Part shown: positions 17,723 through 26,282 of the stretch, piece after piece
Position numbering within the stretch: position 1 is the stretch's first letter
Layout of the letters: each line of letters opens with the position of its first letter
NCBI GenBank assembly: GCA_003249955.1
Contig: QKHS01000096.1
Span: 1 to 45,096 of the forward strand
Direction of reading: 5' to 3'
Length of the DNA stretch: 45,096 bases
Source: Bacteroidales bacterium
Lineage (GTDB): Bacteria; Bacteroidota; Bacteroidia; Bacteroidales; ML635J-15
Program-made: the position numbers and the translations under genes
The notes under the pieces: model-generated
What the model was told of the DNA's origin: nothing
The model's input: only the letters and a program-made list of their open reading frames with translations
Database searches by the model: none

Positions 17723-19138
17723 TCACAGACCTTTACCCTGAAACACAATTTTAATTGTATATATCATAATTTTGAAGTCGATAAAAAGAGACCTGTTTTC
17801 AATGTAAATAATATCATACTTCAATCTTTCTATCATCTGATCCACATTTTCTGCATACCCGTATTTTACCTGTCCCCATGAAGTAATTCCCGGCCTGACA
17901 GAAAGAAGGTGTACATAATGCGGGGCTTTTTGAATAATCTGATCAATAAAAAACTGACGTTCGGGACGAGGACCAACCAGACTCATATCCCCCTTTATCA
18001 CATTAAAGAACTGAGGGATCTCATCAAGTCTGGTTTTACGTAAAAACCTGCCGAATTTTGTAACTCTGTTATCACTCTTGCTGCTCAATGCCGGCCCGTT
18101 TTTCTCAGCATCCACCACCATTGAGCGGAACTTATAAATTTTAAACGGGTTCCCGTTACGGCCTACACGAAAATGACTATACAATACCGGCCCCGGAGAA
18201 CTTAACTTTACTCCTATAACCAGACCAATATAAACAGGAAGCAAAATTATTATTGCCAAAATGCTAAGGAATACGTCAAGAAACCTTTTCCCGTGCTGCT
18301 GCCACACCGGCATAATATTATGGTTTATCTCAATTAGCGGCATTCCGAAAATTGAGGACATACGGACTTTACCAATAAGAATATCATACATATCAGGAAT
18401 AACCTTTATTAACACCTTGGTTCCCTGAAGTTTATTTATTATATTTTTAATCTTACAATGCTCCCTAGACTCTATTGCAATCACGATCTCTTCTATTTTG
18501 TGAGCTGCAATAATTTCCTTAATTTCGGAAATCTCACCAAGATTAGGCAGATGTTTATCCAACAGGTAATGTTCCTGCTTGTCCACATACACAAAGCCTA
18601 CAAACCTCAGCCCTGACGAAATCTTTTGAGATTCAACTTCTTCGAGCAATTTCAAAGCCTTTTTATTTGAACCGATAATAATTGTATTAAACCATAACTT
18701 ACGGTTATGGACACGCTTATTGGTTCTCGTTGTAATAATCAGTCTGGGAATATATGTAAATGAGAATTGCAATAAGAATAATGTCAGATACAACATATAA
18801 TATTGCTTGTATGTCCCAACCCAATCGTCCAGAATAAACACAAAAAATATTATCGTTACTCCCAACATAGTGGTAAGTAATGTCTGCCCCAGTTCCTGCA
18901 ATCTTGATTTACGGTAAGGTGTCTTGTAATAACCGCTCAGCAAATGAAGGAATATCCAGAATAGCGGTAATATTATTAATGCAAAATAAAATGTTCTGTC
19001 AAAAGACAAAGGGATTTCATAACCAAACTTTATCGGCTCTATGTATAATTTTCTGAACGAGTAAAAGAATGTCCAGGCAATAGCTGCAGCACAGAAATCA
19101 AAAAATATATACTTGAGATTTTGTTTTGATTGTTGCAT
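17723..19138 (-). CDS. Polyprenyl-phosphate sugar-1-phosphate transferase (WcaJ-like)
   Basis: A 471-residue initiating glycosyltransferase for surface polysaccharide: it transfers a sugar-1-phosphate from a nucleotide sugar to undecaprenyl phosphate at the inner membrane. Four to five N-terminal helices (about 10-135) lead into a Rossmann-like CoA-binding-type domain (about 150-270), one membrane re-entrant helix (about 285-310) and the catalytic bacterial sugar transferase domain (about 280-470). Motifs: GKRFLDV, the YKFRSM turn, TRLDEIPQFFNVIKGDMSLV, GPRPE and RPGITSWGQV. The catalytic Asp-Glu pair in LDEIPQ is intact. The sugar donor is unknown. Its ATG shares one base with the stop of the upstream lipoprotein gene (TAATG). 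Confidence 0.93.
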   Translation of the reverse strand: MQQSKQNLKYIFFDFCAAAIAWTFFYSFRKLYIEPIKFGYEIPLSFDRTFYFALIILPLFWIFLHLLSGYYKTPYRKSRLQELGQTLLTTMLGVTIIFFVFILDDWVGTYKQYYMLYLTLFLLQFSFTYIPRLIITTRTNKRVHNRKLWFNTIIIGSNKKALKLLEEVESQKISSGLRFVGFVYVDKQEHYLLDKHLPNLGEISEIKEIIAAHKIEEIVIAIESREHCKIKNIINKLQGTKVLIKVIPDMYDILIGKVRMSSIFGMPLIEINHNIMPVWQQHGKRFLDVFLSILAIIILLPVYIGLVIGVKLSSPGPVLYSHFRVGRNGNPFKIYKFRSMVVDAEKNGPALSSKSDNRVTKFGRFLRKTRLDEIPQFFNVIKGDMSLVGPRPERQFFIDQIIQKAPHYVHLLSVRPGITSWGQVKYGYAENVDQMIERLKYDIIYIENRSLFIDFKIMIYTIKIVFQGKGL

Positions 19139-20010
19139 TACTGAGTAGATATATATAATAGTTTAACATTATCAATATAAATTTCTGTCTTGTCCGCTGC
19201 CGCATCATCCGGCCTTACTGCTGTAAAAAACAATCTGAATTGGGTAGCATCAGTGTTTATCACGTGGTAATTCAGATCTATATAAACAGTCTTCCACGTA
19301 TCCGAAGGGTTAAACACATAGACGTTATATCTTACTTCTGCCAGAGAAGAGCCATTGGATTCCAGAGCAAAAATCCCAAAACTGAAAGCATCGGTACACT
19401 TAAAACTAACTTCAAGAAATGCCGACCCCTCCTGCTCTATCTCATATAATTTTGTGCTTCGGCATTCAAAATTCGGTCTGTCATCATCGAGAGCGACGTA
19501 CATTGACTTCCCCTCCTGAGCTTCGCTACCTGCAACAAGAACTATATTTGTATCGCTTTCTGCACTTGGTTCAAATTCAATCCCGATATCTTCAAAATCT
19601 TCGATCAGATCAAAAGTTGCAGGACGATAAGTAAACTCCGGAGTTATTGTAAGCACCTCTCCCTGAGTAAGCAAAGAGTCTATATAATAACCAAACATCA
19701 TCGGATATATATCCCTGTTGGAATCAGAACCTGAGTTTTTTATTCCGGGCTCAATCTGTATGGATTGTATTCCGTATTCCAGAACCGGAACTTTAAACGG
19801 TACTTCAAAAACACCTATAAGCTTATTATTTACATAAAGCCAACAATCACTGATATCATGAATAGAAGTTCCCTCACCGGGAGAATTAATTTTTACACGG
19901 ACTGTATCAACAGCTATATACGAAGGAATTTGCTCAGGTGGATTGATAACTTCGCAGGACACCAGTAAAAATAAAAAAATAACGCTGAAAAATAATAAAA
20001 TTTTGCTCAC
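19138..20010 (-). CDS. Lipoprotein of unknown function
   Basis: A 290-residue lipoprotein. The start is a GTG at 20010: an in-frame TGA lies 9 bases upstream, and the signal sequence begins right after it. Lipobox LLVSC gives a lipidated Cys19. The mature protein has a short PEGA-like beta segment (about 40-110, with SDCWLYVNNKLIGVFEVPFK) and a C-terminal jelly-roll (about 140-288) rich in short strands, recalling carbohydrate-binding (CBM-like) folds. No catalytic motif was found. It overlaps by one base the downstream sugar transferase gene, so the two must be co-transcribed and perhaps translationally coupled. A link to polysaccharide assembly or export is inferred from the neighbours only. 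Confidence 0.88.
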   Translation of the reverse strand: MSKILLFFSVIFLFLLVSCEVINPPEQIPSYIAVDTVRVKINSPGEGTSIHDISDCWLYVNNKLIGVFEVPFKVPVLEYGIQSIQIEPGIKNSGSDSNRDIYPMMFGYYIDSLLTQGEVLTITPEFTYRPATFDLIEDFEDIGIEFEPSAESDTNIVLVAGSEAQEGKSMYVALDDDRPNFECRSTKLYEIEQEGSAFLEVSFKCTDAFSFGIFALESNGSSLAEVRYNVYVFNPSDTWKTVYIDLNYHVINTDATQFRLFFTAVRPDDAAADKTEIYIDNVKLLYISTQ

Positions 20011-20033
20011 AATAAATCACTTTCATTAACATG

Positions 20034-20055
20034 CAAAAATATGAACGCAAATATA
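20034..20055 (-). promoter_or_regulatory. Two overlapping-phase -7 boxes upstream of the lipoprotein gene
   Basis: On the minus strand TATATTTG (20048-20055) and TATTTTTG (20034-20041) both match TAnnTTTG and lie 24-38 bases before the GTG start at 20010. Either could drive the lipoprotein-sugar transferase pair separately from the Gfo/Idh gene. No clear -33 box was seen. Confidence 0.4.
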
Positions 20056-20086
20056 TGTGTATTATTGCATTCTTAAAACAATTATT

Positions 20087-21043
20087 TTACATTGATGTGG
20101 ACAGCTTTATTTTTTCCTTTATAAGACCTGCAATCTCATAAGTTTTCAATACTGTTTCAATATCAACTTCAGGCGATTTATTAAAAACTATTGATTTGGC
20201 AAATGACGAAAATTCGTCAAAATACAGATTATTTGGTTTAACCGGAATCGGATCAACAATCAAATCTCCTATATTTTCCTGAAACAGTTTTATTTCGCTG
20301 CCTGCATTACGTTTCTTAACCTGCCAGGCTTTATTCCGGCAAAGATCGATACTGGTGTAATCCTTCTCGCAATAGAAACTGACTTCGTGTGAATTTTCCG
20401 TTGCAATTCTGCCTGCTGTCAACTGAGCAACGCTTCCGTTCATAAATTCCATCCTCACATTAATAATGTCCGGGCCTGCAAAATTTATTGAAGTTGCATT
20501 GGCATGTACATTTTTAACATTCGATTTTATTACACTTAACACAATATCAATATCGTTTATGAGCATATCCATTAACACAGAACAGCCTTCCGTATCAAAA
20601 TCAAAACGTCTGAAATTGTTTGCCTGAATAAATTTTGGGTTTGCAATAAACGGACGTGCCGAAAGAAAAGTGTTATTAAAACGGTGATGAAAACCTGCCT
20701 GTACTTTAACATTGGCCTCCTCTATTATTCCTGACAATTTGTTTACATCACGGTTGTAATATTCTGCACTTGGTTCAAAAAACACATGTTTGGAATTTTT
20801 AACCAACAGTTCTACATTGTCCAGACCTGATAACGGAGACAAAGCAATTATAGCATCAACATCTTTAAGCAGGGAATCCGCTTCTGCGTATTTCTTTAGC
20901 ATTATGCCACCATGCTCTGAAAAATTATTGTCTGTAATCTCCGGACAATACAACCCAACCAGATTTAGCTCAGGGACATCCATTAGCTTTTCAACTATGT
21001 CCTGATCCATGTCTAAATGTCCGTAAATACCGGTTCTAATCAT
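20087..21043 (-). CDS. Gfo/Idh/MocA family protein, apparently lacking key catalytic residues
   Basis: A 318-residue protein with the two-domain plan of Gfo/Idh/MocA oxidoreductases: an N-terminal Rossmann region (about 1-115) and a C-terminal alpha/beta domain (about 120-310). The sequence is divergent. The glycine-rich dinucleotide loop reads TGIYGHLDMDQ instead of GxGxxG-type; the usual EKP motif reads FFEPS (Glu90-Pro91), so the catalytic lysine is missing; and the usual catalytic HD in the segment GCSVLMDMLINDIDIVL is ND. The protein is otherwise intact and of near-family length (members usually have 330-370 residues). It may be a non-catalytic homologue or use other residues. It precedes a lipoprotein and a polyprenyl-phosphate sugar transferase, so a role in sugar metabolism for surface polysaccharide is plausible. 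Confidence 0.85.
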   Translation of the reverse strand: MIRTGIYGHLDMDQDIVEKLMDVPELNLVGLYCPEITDNNFSEHGGIMLKKYAEADSLLKDVDAIIALSPLSGLDNVELLVKNSKHVFFEPSAEYYNRDVNKLSGIIEEANVKVQAGFHHRFNNTFLSARPFIANPKFIQANNFRRFDFDTEGCSVLMDMLINDIDIVLSVIKSNVKNVHANATSINFAGPDIINVRMEFMNGSVAQLTAGRIATENSHEVSFYCEKDYTSIDLCRNKAWQVKKRNAGSEIKLFQENIGDLIVDPIPVKPNNLYFDEFSSFAKSIVFNKSPEVDIETVLKTYEIAGLIKEKIKLSTSM

Positions 21044-21302
21044 TCTCTGAATTTTGAGTAAAAATAGTTTAATAAAAAATGTCTTAACTATAAGTATTCA
21101 GGTACTTTTCAACTTACATTTGTTAAAACCACACATTGACATAGCTTTTACAGTAATTTTCACATGTTAAACCAGTTTATAACTGTTAAAAAAATAGCAA
21201 AGCACTTTTAGTACCGCATAATTAAAACAAAGCAATCACAAATCGCTGCTGCCCATGATTTACAGGCACTTCAAAATATATTTTCAGAAAATTTTATTTT
21301 TT
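21044..21302. other. Divergent intergenic region, no gene seen
   Basis: Between the start of the Gfo/Idh gene (minus) and the tRNA promoter (plus) lie about 260 AT-rich bases with no open frame of note. I found no exact TAnnTTTG on the minus strand here and no strong hairpin, so the promoter of the Gfo/Idh gene remains unidentified. Confidence 0.6.
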
Positions 21303-21334
21303 TTTGCATTATTTATAATCTTATTATACCTTTG
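21303..21334 (+). promoter_or_regulatory. Bacteroidota-type promoter of tRNA-Arg
   Basis: TTTG at 21303-21306 and TACCTTTG at 21327-21334 are separated by 20 bases, an exact fit to the -33 TTTG / 19-21 bases / -7 TAnnTTTG promoter of Bacteroidota. The tRNA starts 16 bases further on, leaving a short 5' leader. Confidence 0.8.
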
Positions 21335-21350
21335 CAGCCCGAAACAAAAA

Positions 21351-21424
21351 GGTCTAGTAGCTCAGCTGGATAGAGCAACGGCCTTCTAAGCCGTAGGTCT
21401 CAGGTTCGAATCCTGACTAGATCA
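21351..21424 (+). tRNA. tRNA-Arg (anticodon UCU)
   Basis: A complete cloverleaf: acceptor GGTCTAG (21351-21357) with CTAGATC (21417-21423; one G-U pair) and discriminator A at 21424; D-loop AGCTCAGCTGGATAGAGC; anticodon stem ACGGC/GCCGT with loop CTTCTAA, giving anticodon TCT for AGA codons; T-arm TCAGG-TTCGAAT-CCTGA. The 3' CCA is not encoded, as usual in Bacteroidota. It has its own promoter and terminator and no integrase or attachment-site duplication next to it. Confidence 0.97.
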
Positions 21425-21456
21425 CAAAAGCCTCTGAACAGAGGCTTTTGTTTTTC
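21425..21456 (+). terminator. tRNA-Arg terminator
   Basis: CAAAAGCCTCTG (21425-21436) pairs perfectly with CAGAGGCTTTTG (21439-21450); the tight turn probably opens to a TGAACA loop. T-rich sequence follows. It begins at the first base after the mature tRNA. Confidence 0.9.
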
Positions 21457-21565
21457 TTACACCTTTTTATTTTTATCTGTGGTTTAACATTATGAAAGCA
21501 AGAATACTATTATGAATAAATCTTCATTTTTATAAAAAAACTATTAAATCCGTAATATTTTTTTT

Positions 21566-21573
21566 TAATTTTG
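21566..21573 (+). promoter_or_regulatory. Putative -7 box of the lipoprotein gene
   Basis: TAATTTTG matches TAnnTTTG and lies 18 bases before the ATG at 21591. No clear -33 box at the expected spacing. Confidence 0.4.
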
Positions 21574-21590
21574 AACCAAATTTATCTGAA

Positions 21591-22232
21591 ATGAAAACAA
21601 AAATAAGATTAATCTCAGCACTTATAGTTCTGACAACAATTACAATTGTTTCCTGCAACAACTCTTCAAACAAAAAAAACGACGAAAAAAATGATACAAA
21701 AAAATCTGAATATGGTTATGGGGACAAGCTCGTAATTACAGATAAAATAATGTATGATGTTCCTATTGTGAATGAAATAATCGGTGACAGATCAAAAAAC
21801 AGTCCTGATTGGTTCTGGGAAAACCTGCCTACACCTGAATCTGATGATTTCATAAAAACACTTCTTTCCGATGCTTTTAGCGGAAAGCTTAAAACATATT
21901 ATTATGATATGACAGGTAATTATGAGAGCTTCGACGAAATTAAAGATGTTGACCTTAAACCTTATATGGATAACGTAATGAATTACGAATTTGAATTGGT
22001 TGACACTACTGTTAAGAGATACAAAACCGAGAAAATAAATATCCACCTCGATTACCGCAATGTAAAGAAACTTCGTTTTCTCGAAGAATGGTTTATCTCT
22101 GATGGAAAATTTAAAAAACGTGTAATTGCTGTAGCTCCGTATTTTGTAATTGAATATCCTGACATGGAAACTATTAATGCTGTCTATTTCTGGATTCTTT
22201 TAGATCAGTCAGGACAAAACGACAAAGAATAA
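21591..22232 (+). CDS. Lipoprotein of unknown function
   Basis: A 213-residue protein with a lipoprotein signal (MKTKIRLISALIVLTTITIV-SC; Cys22 expected to be lipidated) and a short Asn/Lys/Asp-rich linker before the folded part (about 40-213). I do not recognise the family. The mature part is acidic and aromatic, with NSPDWFWENLPTPESDDF and a C-terminal half that repeats beta-strand/turn patterns and ends in a hydrophobic segment (INAVYFWILLD). It lies 134 bases after the tRNA terminator and 62 bases before the DUF5063 gene, so it is probably transcribed separately. Expected in the inner leaflet of the outer membrane. Confidence 0.85.
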   Translation: MKTKIRLISALIVLTTITIVSCNNSSNKKNDEKNDTKKSEYGYGDKLVITDKIMYDVPIVNEIIGDRSKNSPDWFWENLPTPESDDFIKTLLSDAFSGKLKTYYYDMTGNYESFDEIKDVDLKPYMDNVMNYEFELVDTTVKRYKTEKINIHLDYRNVKKLRFLEEWFISDGKFKKRVIAVAPYFVIEYPDMETINAVYFWILLDQSGQNDKE

Positions 22233-22274
22233 AGGCTTAAATCAGCAACAGTTTTTATTTTCAAAATCATTTGT

Positions 22275-22282
22275 TAATTTTG
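22275..22282 (+). promoter_or_regulatory. Putative -7 box of the DUF5063 gene
   Basis: TAATTTTG matches TAnnTTTG, 13 bases before the ATG at 22295. The box lies within an alternative longer reading frame of the gene (start at 22271), which supports the shorter start. No strong -33 box. Confidence 0.4.
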
Positions 22283-22294
22283 TATTTTACTATT

Positions 22295-22825
22295 ATGGAA
22301 GAGTTTTCACTCATATATCATAAAGAATCCATTGAGTTTGCCACCGTAGCAAAAGAGTTTCTCGCTTTTATAGAATCTGCAAAAGATCTGTCGAAAGAAG
22401 AATTCATCGACAAATCTGTAAAAATACTGCCTCTGTTATATTTAAAGGGAACTCTTTTGCCTGTTGTAAGCGAGTTTGACGATGAATATACAGAGAAGTT
22501 TGTGGATGAATCGGCATGGTCATACATTCAGCAAACAGCAGCCGCTAAACTTGACGAAGACGATCAGTATGTACAGGTTCAGGATGCCGGAGTTGTTAAC
22601 AGTATAGATTACCTTAATGTCGGACTATCCGAACTATTCGCCGACATTTATCAGGAAACCGGTGATTTTATAGGTGCCTATCGTACCGGAATTGATGAAA
22701 CTATGCTGGCATCCCTGTATTATTGTCAGCAAAACTTTGAGACATATTGGGGAATCAGAGCTTTGATACTTTTAAAAAGTTTACACGAAATAAAATATAA
22801 TTCTAACAGCGAAAACGAAGATTGA
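22295..22825 (+). CDS. DUF5063 domain-containing protein
   Basis: A 176-residue cytoplasmic, all-helical acidic protein that I recognise as the DUF5063 type (YHKESIEFATVAKEFLAFIE, KILPLLYLKGTLLP, and a C-terminal YWGIRALILLKSLHEI). Its molecular function is unknown. The ATG at 22295 is preferred to an upstream TTG at 22271 because it starts at the conserved helix and follows a -7 box. Its TGA stop overlaps the TTG start of the exonuclease gene (TTGA), and that gene in turn overlaps the thioesterase gene, so all three are likely translated from one message. The order DUF5063 - 3'-5' exonuclease recurs in Bacteroidota as far as I recall, suggesting a linked function. Confidence 0.9.
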   Translation: MEEFSLIYHKESIEFATVAKEFLAFIESAKDLSKEEFIDKSVKILPLLYLKGTLLPVVSEFDDEYTEKFVDESAWSYIQQTAAAKLDEDDQYVQVQDAGVVNSIDYLNVGLSELFADIYQETGDFIGAYRTGIDETMLASLYYCQQNFETYWGIRALILLKSLHEIKYNSNSENED

Positions 22826-23409
22826 TTTTTAAGACAAACATAACAAATCCCGAAATTCAGGAGTTACCATTGTTTTCATACGAAGGCGAAGTGGTTATTG
22901 TTGACAGCATGGAAATTTTCAACAAGATAAGTCCTGAGTTGTTTCTTGACAGCATATGGGGATTTGACACAGAAACAAAGCCATGTTTTCAGAAGGGGGC
23001 TGCCAACAACACACCGGTTTCTCTTCTGCAGATAAGCAGTGCCGAAAAAACTTATTTATTCCGCTTAAATAAACTAAAGATACAGAAAGAAATAATCAGA
23101 CTTTTTGCTTCTCCATCCTATACTAAAGTAGGAGTTTCAATAAGAGACGATTTAAAATCACTGAAAAAATTACACAATTTTGCTCCTGCCGGTTTTATCG
23201 ATCTTCAGGATATGGCAAAGCTTTACGGTATTACTGATATGAGTTTAAAGAAACTGGCGGCCATAGTCCTTGGAGTAAGAATATCCAAAGCACAACAATT
23301 AAGCAATTGGGCCGCAGAAGAATTAAACGAAAAACAAATACGATACGCAGCTACCGACTCCTGGATCAGCCGGGAAATTTATATTAAATTAAAATCTTCT
23401 GAACAATGA
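22822..23409 (+). CDS. DEDDy 3'-5' exonuclease, RNase D-like
   Basis: A 195-residue single-domain 3'-5' exonuclease. The acidic residues of the DEDDy superfamily are visible: Asp49 and Glu51 in GFDTETKP (ExoI), Asp109/Asp110 in GVSIRDDLKSL (ExoII) and Tyr175-x3-Asp179 in RYAATDSW (ExoIII). It lacks the HRDC domains of true RNase D, so the substrate (RNA or DNA) is unknown. The likely start is TTG at 22822, overlapping the DUF5063 stop; the next ATG (residue 30) would remove the conserved N-terminal strand ELPLFSYEGEVVIVD. Its own TGA overlaps the ATG of the thioesterase gene (ATGA). Confidence 0.92.
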   Translation: MIFKTNITNPEIQELPLFSYEGEVVIVDSMEIFNKISPELFLDSIWGFDTETKPCFQKGAANNTPVSLLQISSAEKTYLFRLNKLKIQKEIIRLFASPSYTKVGVSIRDDLKSLKKLHNFAPAGFIDLQDMAKLYGITDMSLKKLAAIVLGVRISKAQQLSNWAAEELNEKQIRYAATDSWISREIYIKLKSSEQ

Positions 23410-23810
23410 TTAAGCATGAGATGAGCTATCGCATTTTATATGCAGATACAGATGCAATGGGGGTGATGTATTATGCAAATTATTTAAGAGTGTATGAAGC
23501 TGCCCGCGGCGACTTTATGAGAAAAACAGGTCTTTCTTTATCCGAAATGGAATCCAGGGGCATTGTTTGTCCGGCAATCAATGTAAACATCGAATACTTC
23601 CGTTTTGCAAAATTTGATCAGGAAGTAAAAATTATTTCTTATGTTGAAGGAGTACCTTCTTCAAAGCTTATATTTACACAGGAGATGTTCGATTCTGAAA
23701 ATAATCTTATAAACCGGGCATTTGTTACATTAGGTTTTGTAAATACAGAAAAATTCAAAGCAGTCCGTTGTCCTGAGTGGTTATCAGGGCTATTTAAATC
23801 ATCACAGTAA
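23406..23810 (+). CDS. Acyl-CoA thioesterase, YbgC/4HBT hot-dog family
   Basis: A 134-residue hot-dog fold thioesterase. The signature YADTDAMGVMYYANYLRVYEAAR holds the catalytic Asp of the 4-hydroxybenzoyl-CoA thioesterase family, and the length is normal. It should hydrolyse acyl-CoA thioesters in the cytoplasm; the chain preferred is unknown. Translation is probably coupled to the exonuclease through the 4-base overlap. Although some YbgC homologues work with Tol-Pal, no tol or pal gene is nearby, so that role is not supported here. Confidence 0.93.
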   Translation: MIKHEMSYRILYADTDAMGVMYYANYLRVYEAARGDFMRKTGLSLSEMESRGIVCPAINVNIEYFRFAKFDQEVKIISYVEGVPSSKLIFTQEMFDSENNLINRAFVTLGFVNTEKFKAVRCPEWLSGLFKSSQ

Positions 23811-23862
23811 AAATCCGTAATAAAATAATAATTCTGTAACTATTTTAATACAATTTTTTAAA

Positions 23863-23870
23863 TACTTTTG
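23863..23870 (+). promoter_or_regulatory. Putative -7 box of the TonB receptor unit
   Basis: TACTTTTG matches TAnnTTTG and lies 29 bases before the ATG at 23900. A clear -33 box was not seen. Confidence 0.5.
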
Positions 23871-23899
23871 CGTTTAGAACATTTGAAAAAGCAAAACTT

Positions 23900-26278
23900 A
23901 TGAACAGAATAAAATTGTTTCTGTTGACTCTTATGGTAATCCTGTGCTATCAACTCACATTCGCACAAAAATACACTATCAGCGGGTATGTACAGGACAT
24001 GAGATCAGGCGAAAAAATATACAGTGCCAATGTATATGATTTAAGAACAAAACTAGGTACAACTACTAACGAATATGGTTTCTTCAGTCTTACCCTGAAC
24101 TCTGATTCTGTTGATCTGTCAGTTTCTTTTGTAGGATATTCAGCATTTACCACAAAAATATTTCTGAAATCAGACATAAAATTAACAATTGAGCTGGACC
24201 CTTCAATCCAACTGGCAGAAGTTATTATCATGGACAAAAAGTCTGACGAAATGGTAAAAAGTACCCAGATGAGTATGATTGAAATGCCGGTTACCCAGAT
24301 TAAAGCATTGCCAGTACTGTTAGGAGAAGCAGATGTTTTAAAATCGCTTCAGCTTATGCCCGGAGTTCAGTCAGGAAGTGAAGGGACCAGCGGTCTTTAC
24401 GTCAGAGGTGGCGGCCCCGACCAAAATCTTATTTTGCTTGACGGAGTTCCTGTTTACAATGCATCTCACCTTTTCGGATTCTTTTCTGTTTTTAATACAG
24501 ATGCCATTTCAAGCGTAAAACTCATTAAAGGAGGTTTCCCTGCAAGATACGGAGGTCGCTTATCCTCTGTAATTGACATAAGAATGAAAGAAGGAAACAT
24601 GAAAGAATTTCATGGTGAGGGCTCAATAGGAAATGTTTCTTCAAAGTTTACTTTCGAAGGTCCTATTGTTAAAGACAAATCTTCATTCATCATTTCGGCA
24701 CGCCGTACTTATATTGATGTTTTAGCCGCTCCTATTGTTCAGGCAGTTAATAACTCTTTTGGAAGCGGAGATAAATTCCGTGCAGGTTATTATTTTTATG
24801 ATGCAAATGCCAAATTAAACTATAAATTATCTGATAACGACAGGTTATACCTTAGCTTTTACGCAGGCAGAGATAAAGCATACACAAAATCCGTTCAGGA
24901 TTATGTGTATGAAGATACTACAAATATTGAAAAAGCTGAGTTTGCTCTGCTATGGGGAAACATAACAGGCTCTATGCGCTGGAACCATGTTTTTACCAAG
25001 AGGCTTTTTGCCAATGTAACAGCCGTTTACAGCAACTATTTATTTGACACGCGGGAAACATACACTCAAAAACGCGGAGGTGTAAAAACATCAGAATCCC
25101 TGTTTGATTACTCATCCGGGATTAATAATATCGGAGGAACTATCGACTTTGACTACAATCCTATTCCCAGACACAGCATTAAATTCGGGGGCAATTATCT
25201 GTACCACACTTTTAAACCCGGAGTATCCACCTATAGCATGTCAGAGAACGGCTCCGGCATACAACAGAATTTCGGCAATCAGAATATTTATGCAAATGAA
25301 TTTTATGGATATGCTGAAGACTCATGGGATGTATCCGGTTTGATAAAGCTTAATTTAGGAGGACATTTTTCAGGATTTGCTGTTAAAGACCGTTTTTACA
25401 AATCTTTTCAGCCACGTGTTTCTTTGCGTGTTCTTATAAACGAAAGACTATCGTTAAAAGCAGCTTATTCTCATATGAATCAGTATGTACATCTCCTTAC
25501 AAACTCAACAATAGGGCTTCCAACGGATCTATGGTTACCTTCAACAGATTCAATCCTTCCTGAAAAGTCCAGACAGGCAGCTTTGGGGGTTGCTTATAAT
25601 ATTGACGATAACTGGGATTTGTCTGTGGAAGGATATTATAAATCAATGGATAATCTTATTGAATACAAAGAAGGAGCCAGCTTCTTTCAACTATCAGCTG
25701 ACTGGGAATCAAAAATAGAAACAGGGAAAGGATACTCATATGGTGCTGAGATATTGCTAAGAAAAAATTTCGGTAAACTTACAGGTTGGCTTGGCTATAC
25801 CCTTTCATGGTCATGGAGGGAATTTGAAAACATAAATTTCGGTGAGCCGTTCCCGTATAAATACGACAGGCGACATGACATTTCAATTGTTGCCATGTAT
25901 CAGTTAAATGACAATATCGACTTCGGAATGACCTGGGTGTACGGGACCGGAAATGCTGTTACTTTAGGAGTAGCCAGATATTCAAGTATATTTACAAACA
26001 ACAACAATGGTTTTTATTACGACTATGCCCCGGAAATAGAATATTACAACGGAAGAAATTCTTATCGTACACCAGCATACCATCGTTTGGATGTAAGTGC
26101 AAATTTTCACAAAAAAAAGAAATGGGGAGAACGAACATGGAGTGTAGGGCTTTACAATGCTTATAGCCGACAGAACCCGTTCTATCTCTATTTTGGCTAC
26201 GACAACAACAAGCGGGTGTTAAAACAGGTAAGCCTGTTCCCGATAATTCCTTCTGTTAGATATGCATTTAAATTTTAA
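23900..26278 (+). CDS. TonB-dependent receptor with carboxypeptidase-like N-terminal domain
   Basis: A 792-residue outer-membrane receptor that takes up a substrate with energy from TonB/ExbBD. Signal peptide (about 1-22); CarboxypepD_reg-like domain (about 25-105, YTISGYVQDMRSGEKI); a linker with a possible TonB box (EVIIMDK near 107-113); plug domain (about 125-235, with LYVRGGGPDQNLILLDGVPVYNASHLFG); then an outer-membrane beta barrel ending in YAFKF with a C-terminal Phe, as expected for BAM insertion. It has no SusC-length extension and no SusD partner; the following gene is a DUF4249 lipoprotein instead. Substrate unknown. Confidence 0.95.
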   Translation: MNRIKLFLLTLMVILCYQLTFAQKYTISGYVQDMRSGEKIYSANVYDLRTKLGTTTNEYGFFSLTLNSDSVDLSVSFVGYSAFTTKIFLKSDIKLTIELDPSIQLAEVIIMDKKSDEMVKSTQMSMIEMPVTQIKALPVLLGEADVLKSLQLMPGVQSGSEGTSGLYVRGGGPDQNLILLDGVPVYNASHLFGFFSVFNTDAISSVKLIKGGFPARYGGRLSSVIDIRMKEGNMKEFHGEGSIGNVSSKFTFEGPIVKDKSSFIISARRTYIDVLAAPIVQAVNNSFGSGDKFRAGYYFYDANAKLNYKLSDNDRLYLSFYAGRDKAYTKSVQDYVYEDTTNIEKAEFALLWGNITGSMRWNHVFTKRLFANVTAVYSNYLFDTRETYTQKRGGVKTSESLFDYSSGINNIGGTIDFDYNPIPRHSIKFGGNYLYHTFKPGVSTYSMSENGSGIQQNFGNQNIYANEFYGYAEDSWDVSGLIKLNLGGHFSGFAVKDRFYKSFQPRVSLRVLINERLSLKAAYSHMNQYVHLLTNSTIGLPTDLWLPSTDSILPEKSRQAALGVAYNIDDNWDLSVEGYYKSMDNLIEYKEGASFFQLSADWESKIETGKGYSYGAEILLRKNFGKLTGWLGYTLSWSWREFENINFGEPFPYKYDRRHDISIVAMYQLNDNIDFGMTWVYGTGNAVTLGVARYSSIFTNNNNGFYYDYAPEIEYYNGRNSYRTPAYHRLDVSANFHKKKKWGERTWSVGLYNAYSRQNPFYLYFGYDNNKRVLKQVSLFPIIPSVRYAFKF

Positions 26279-26282
26279 GATT

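Noticed and set aside
21351-21590. tRNA-Arg as a possible integration site
   Set aside because: No integrase, no direct repeat of the tRNA 3' end, and no mobile gene cargo on either side; the following genes look chromosomal.
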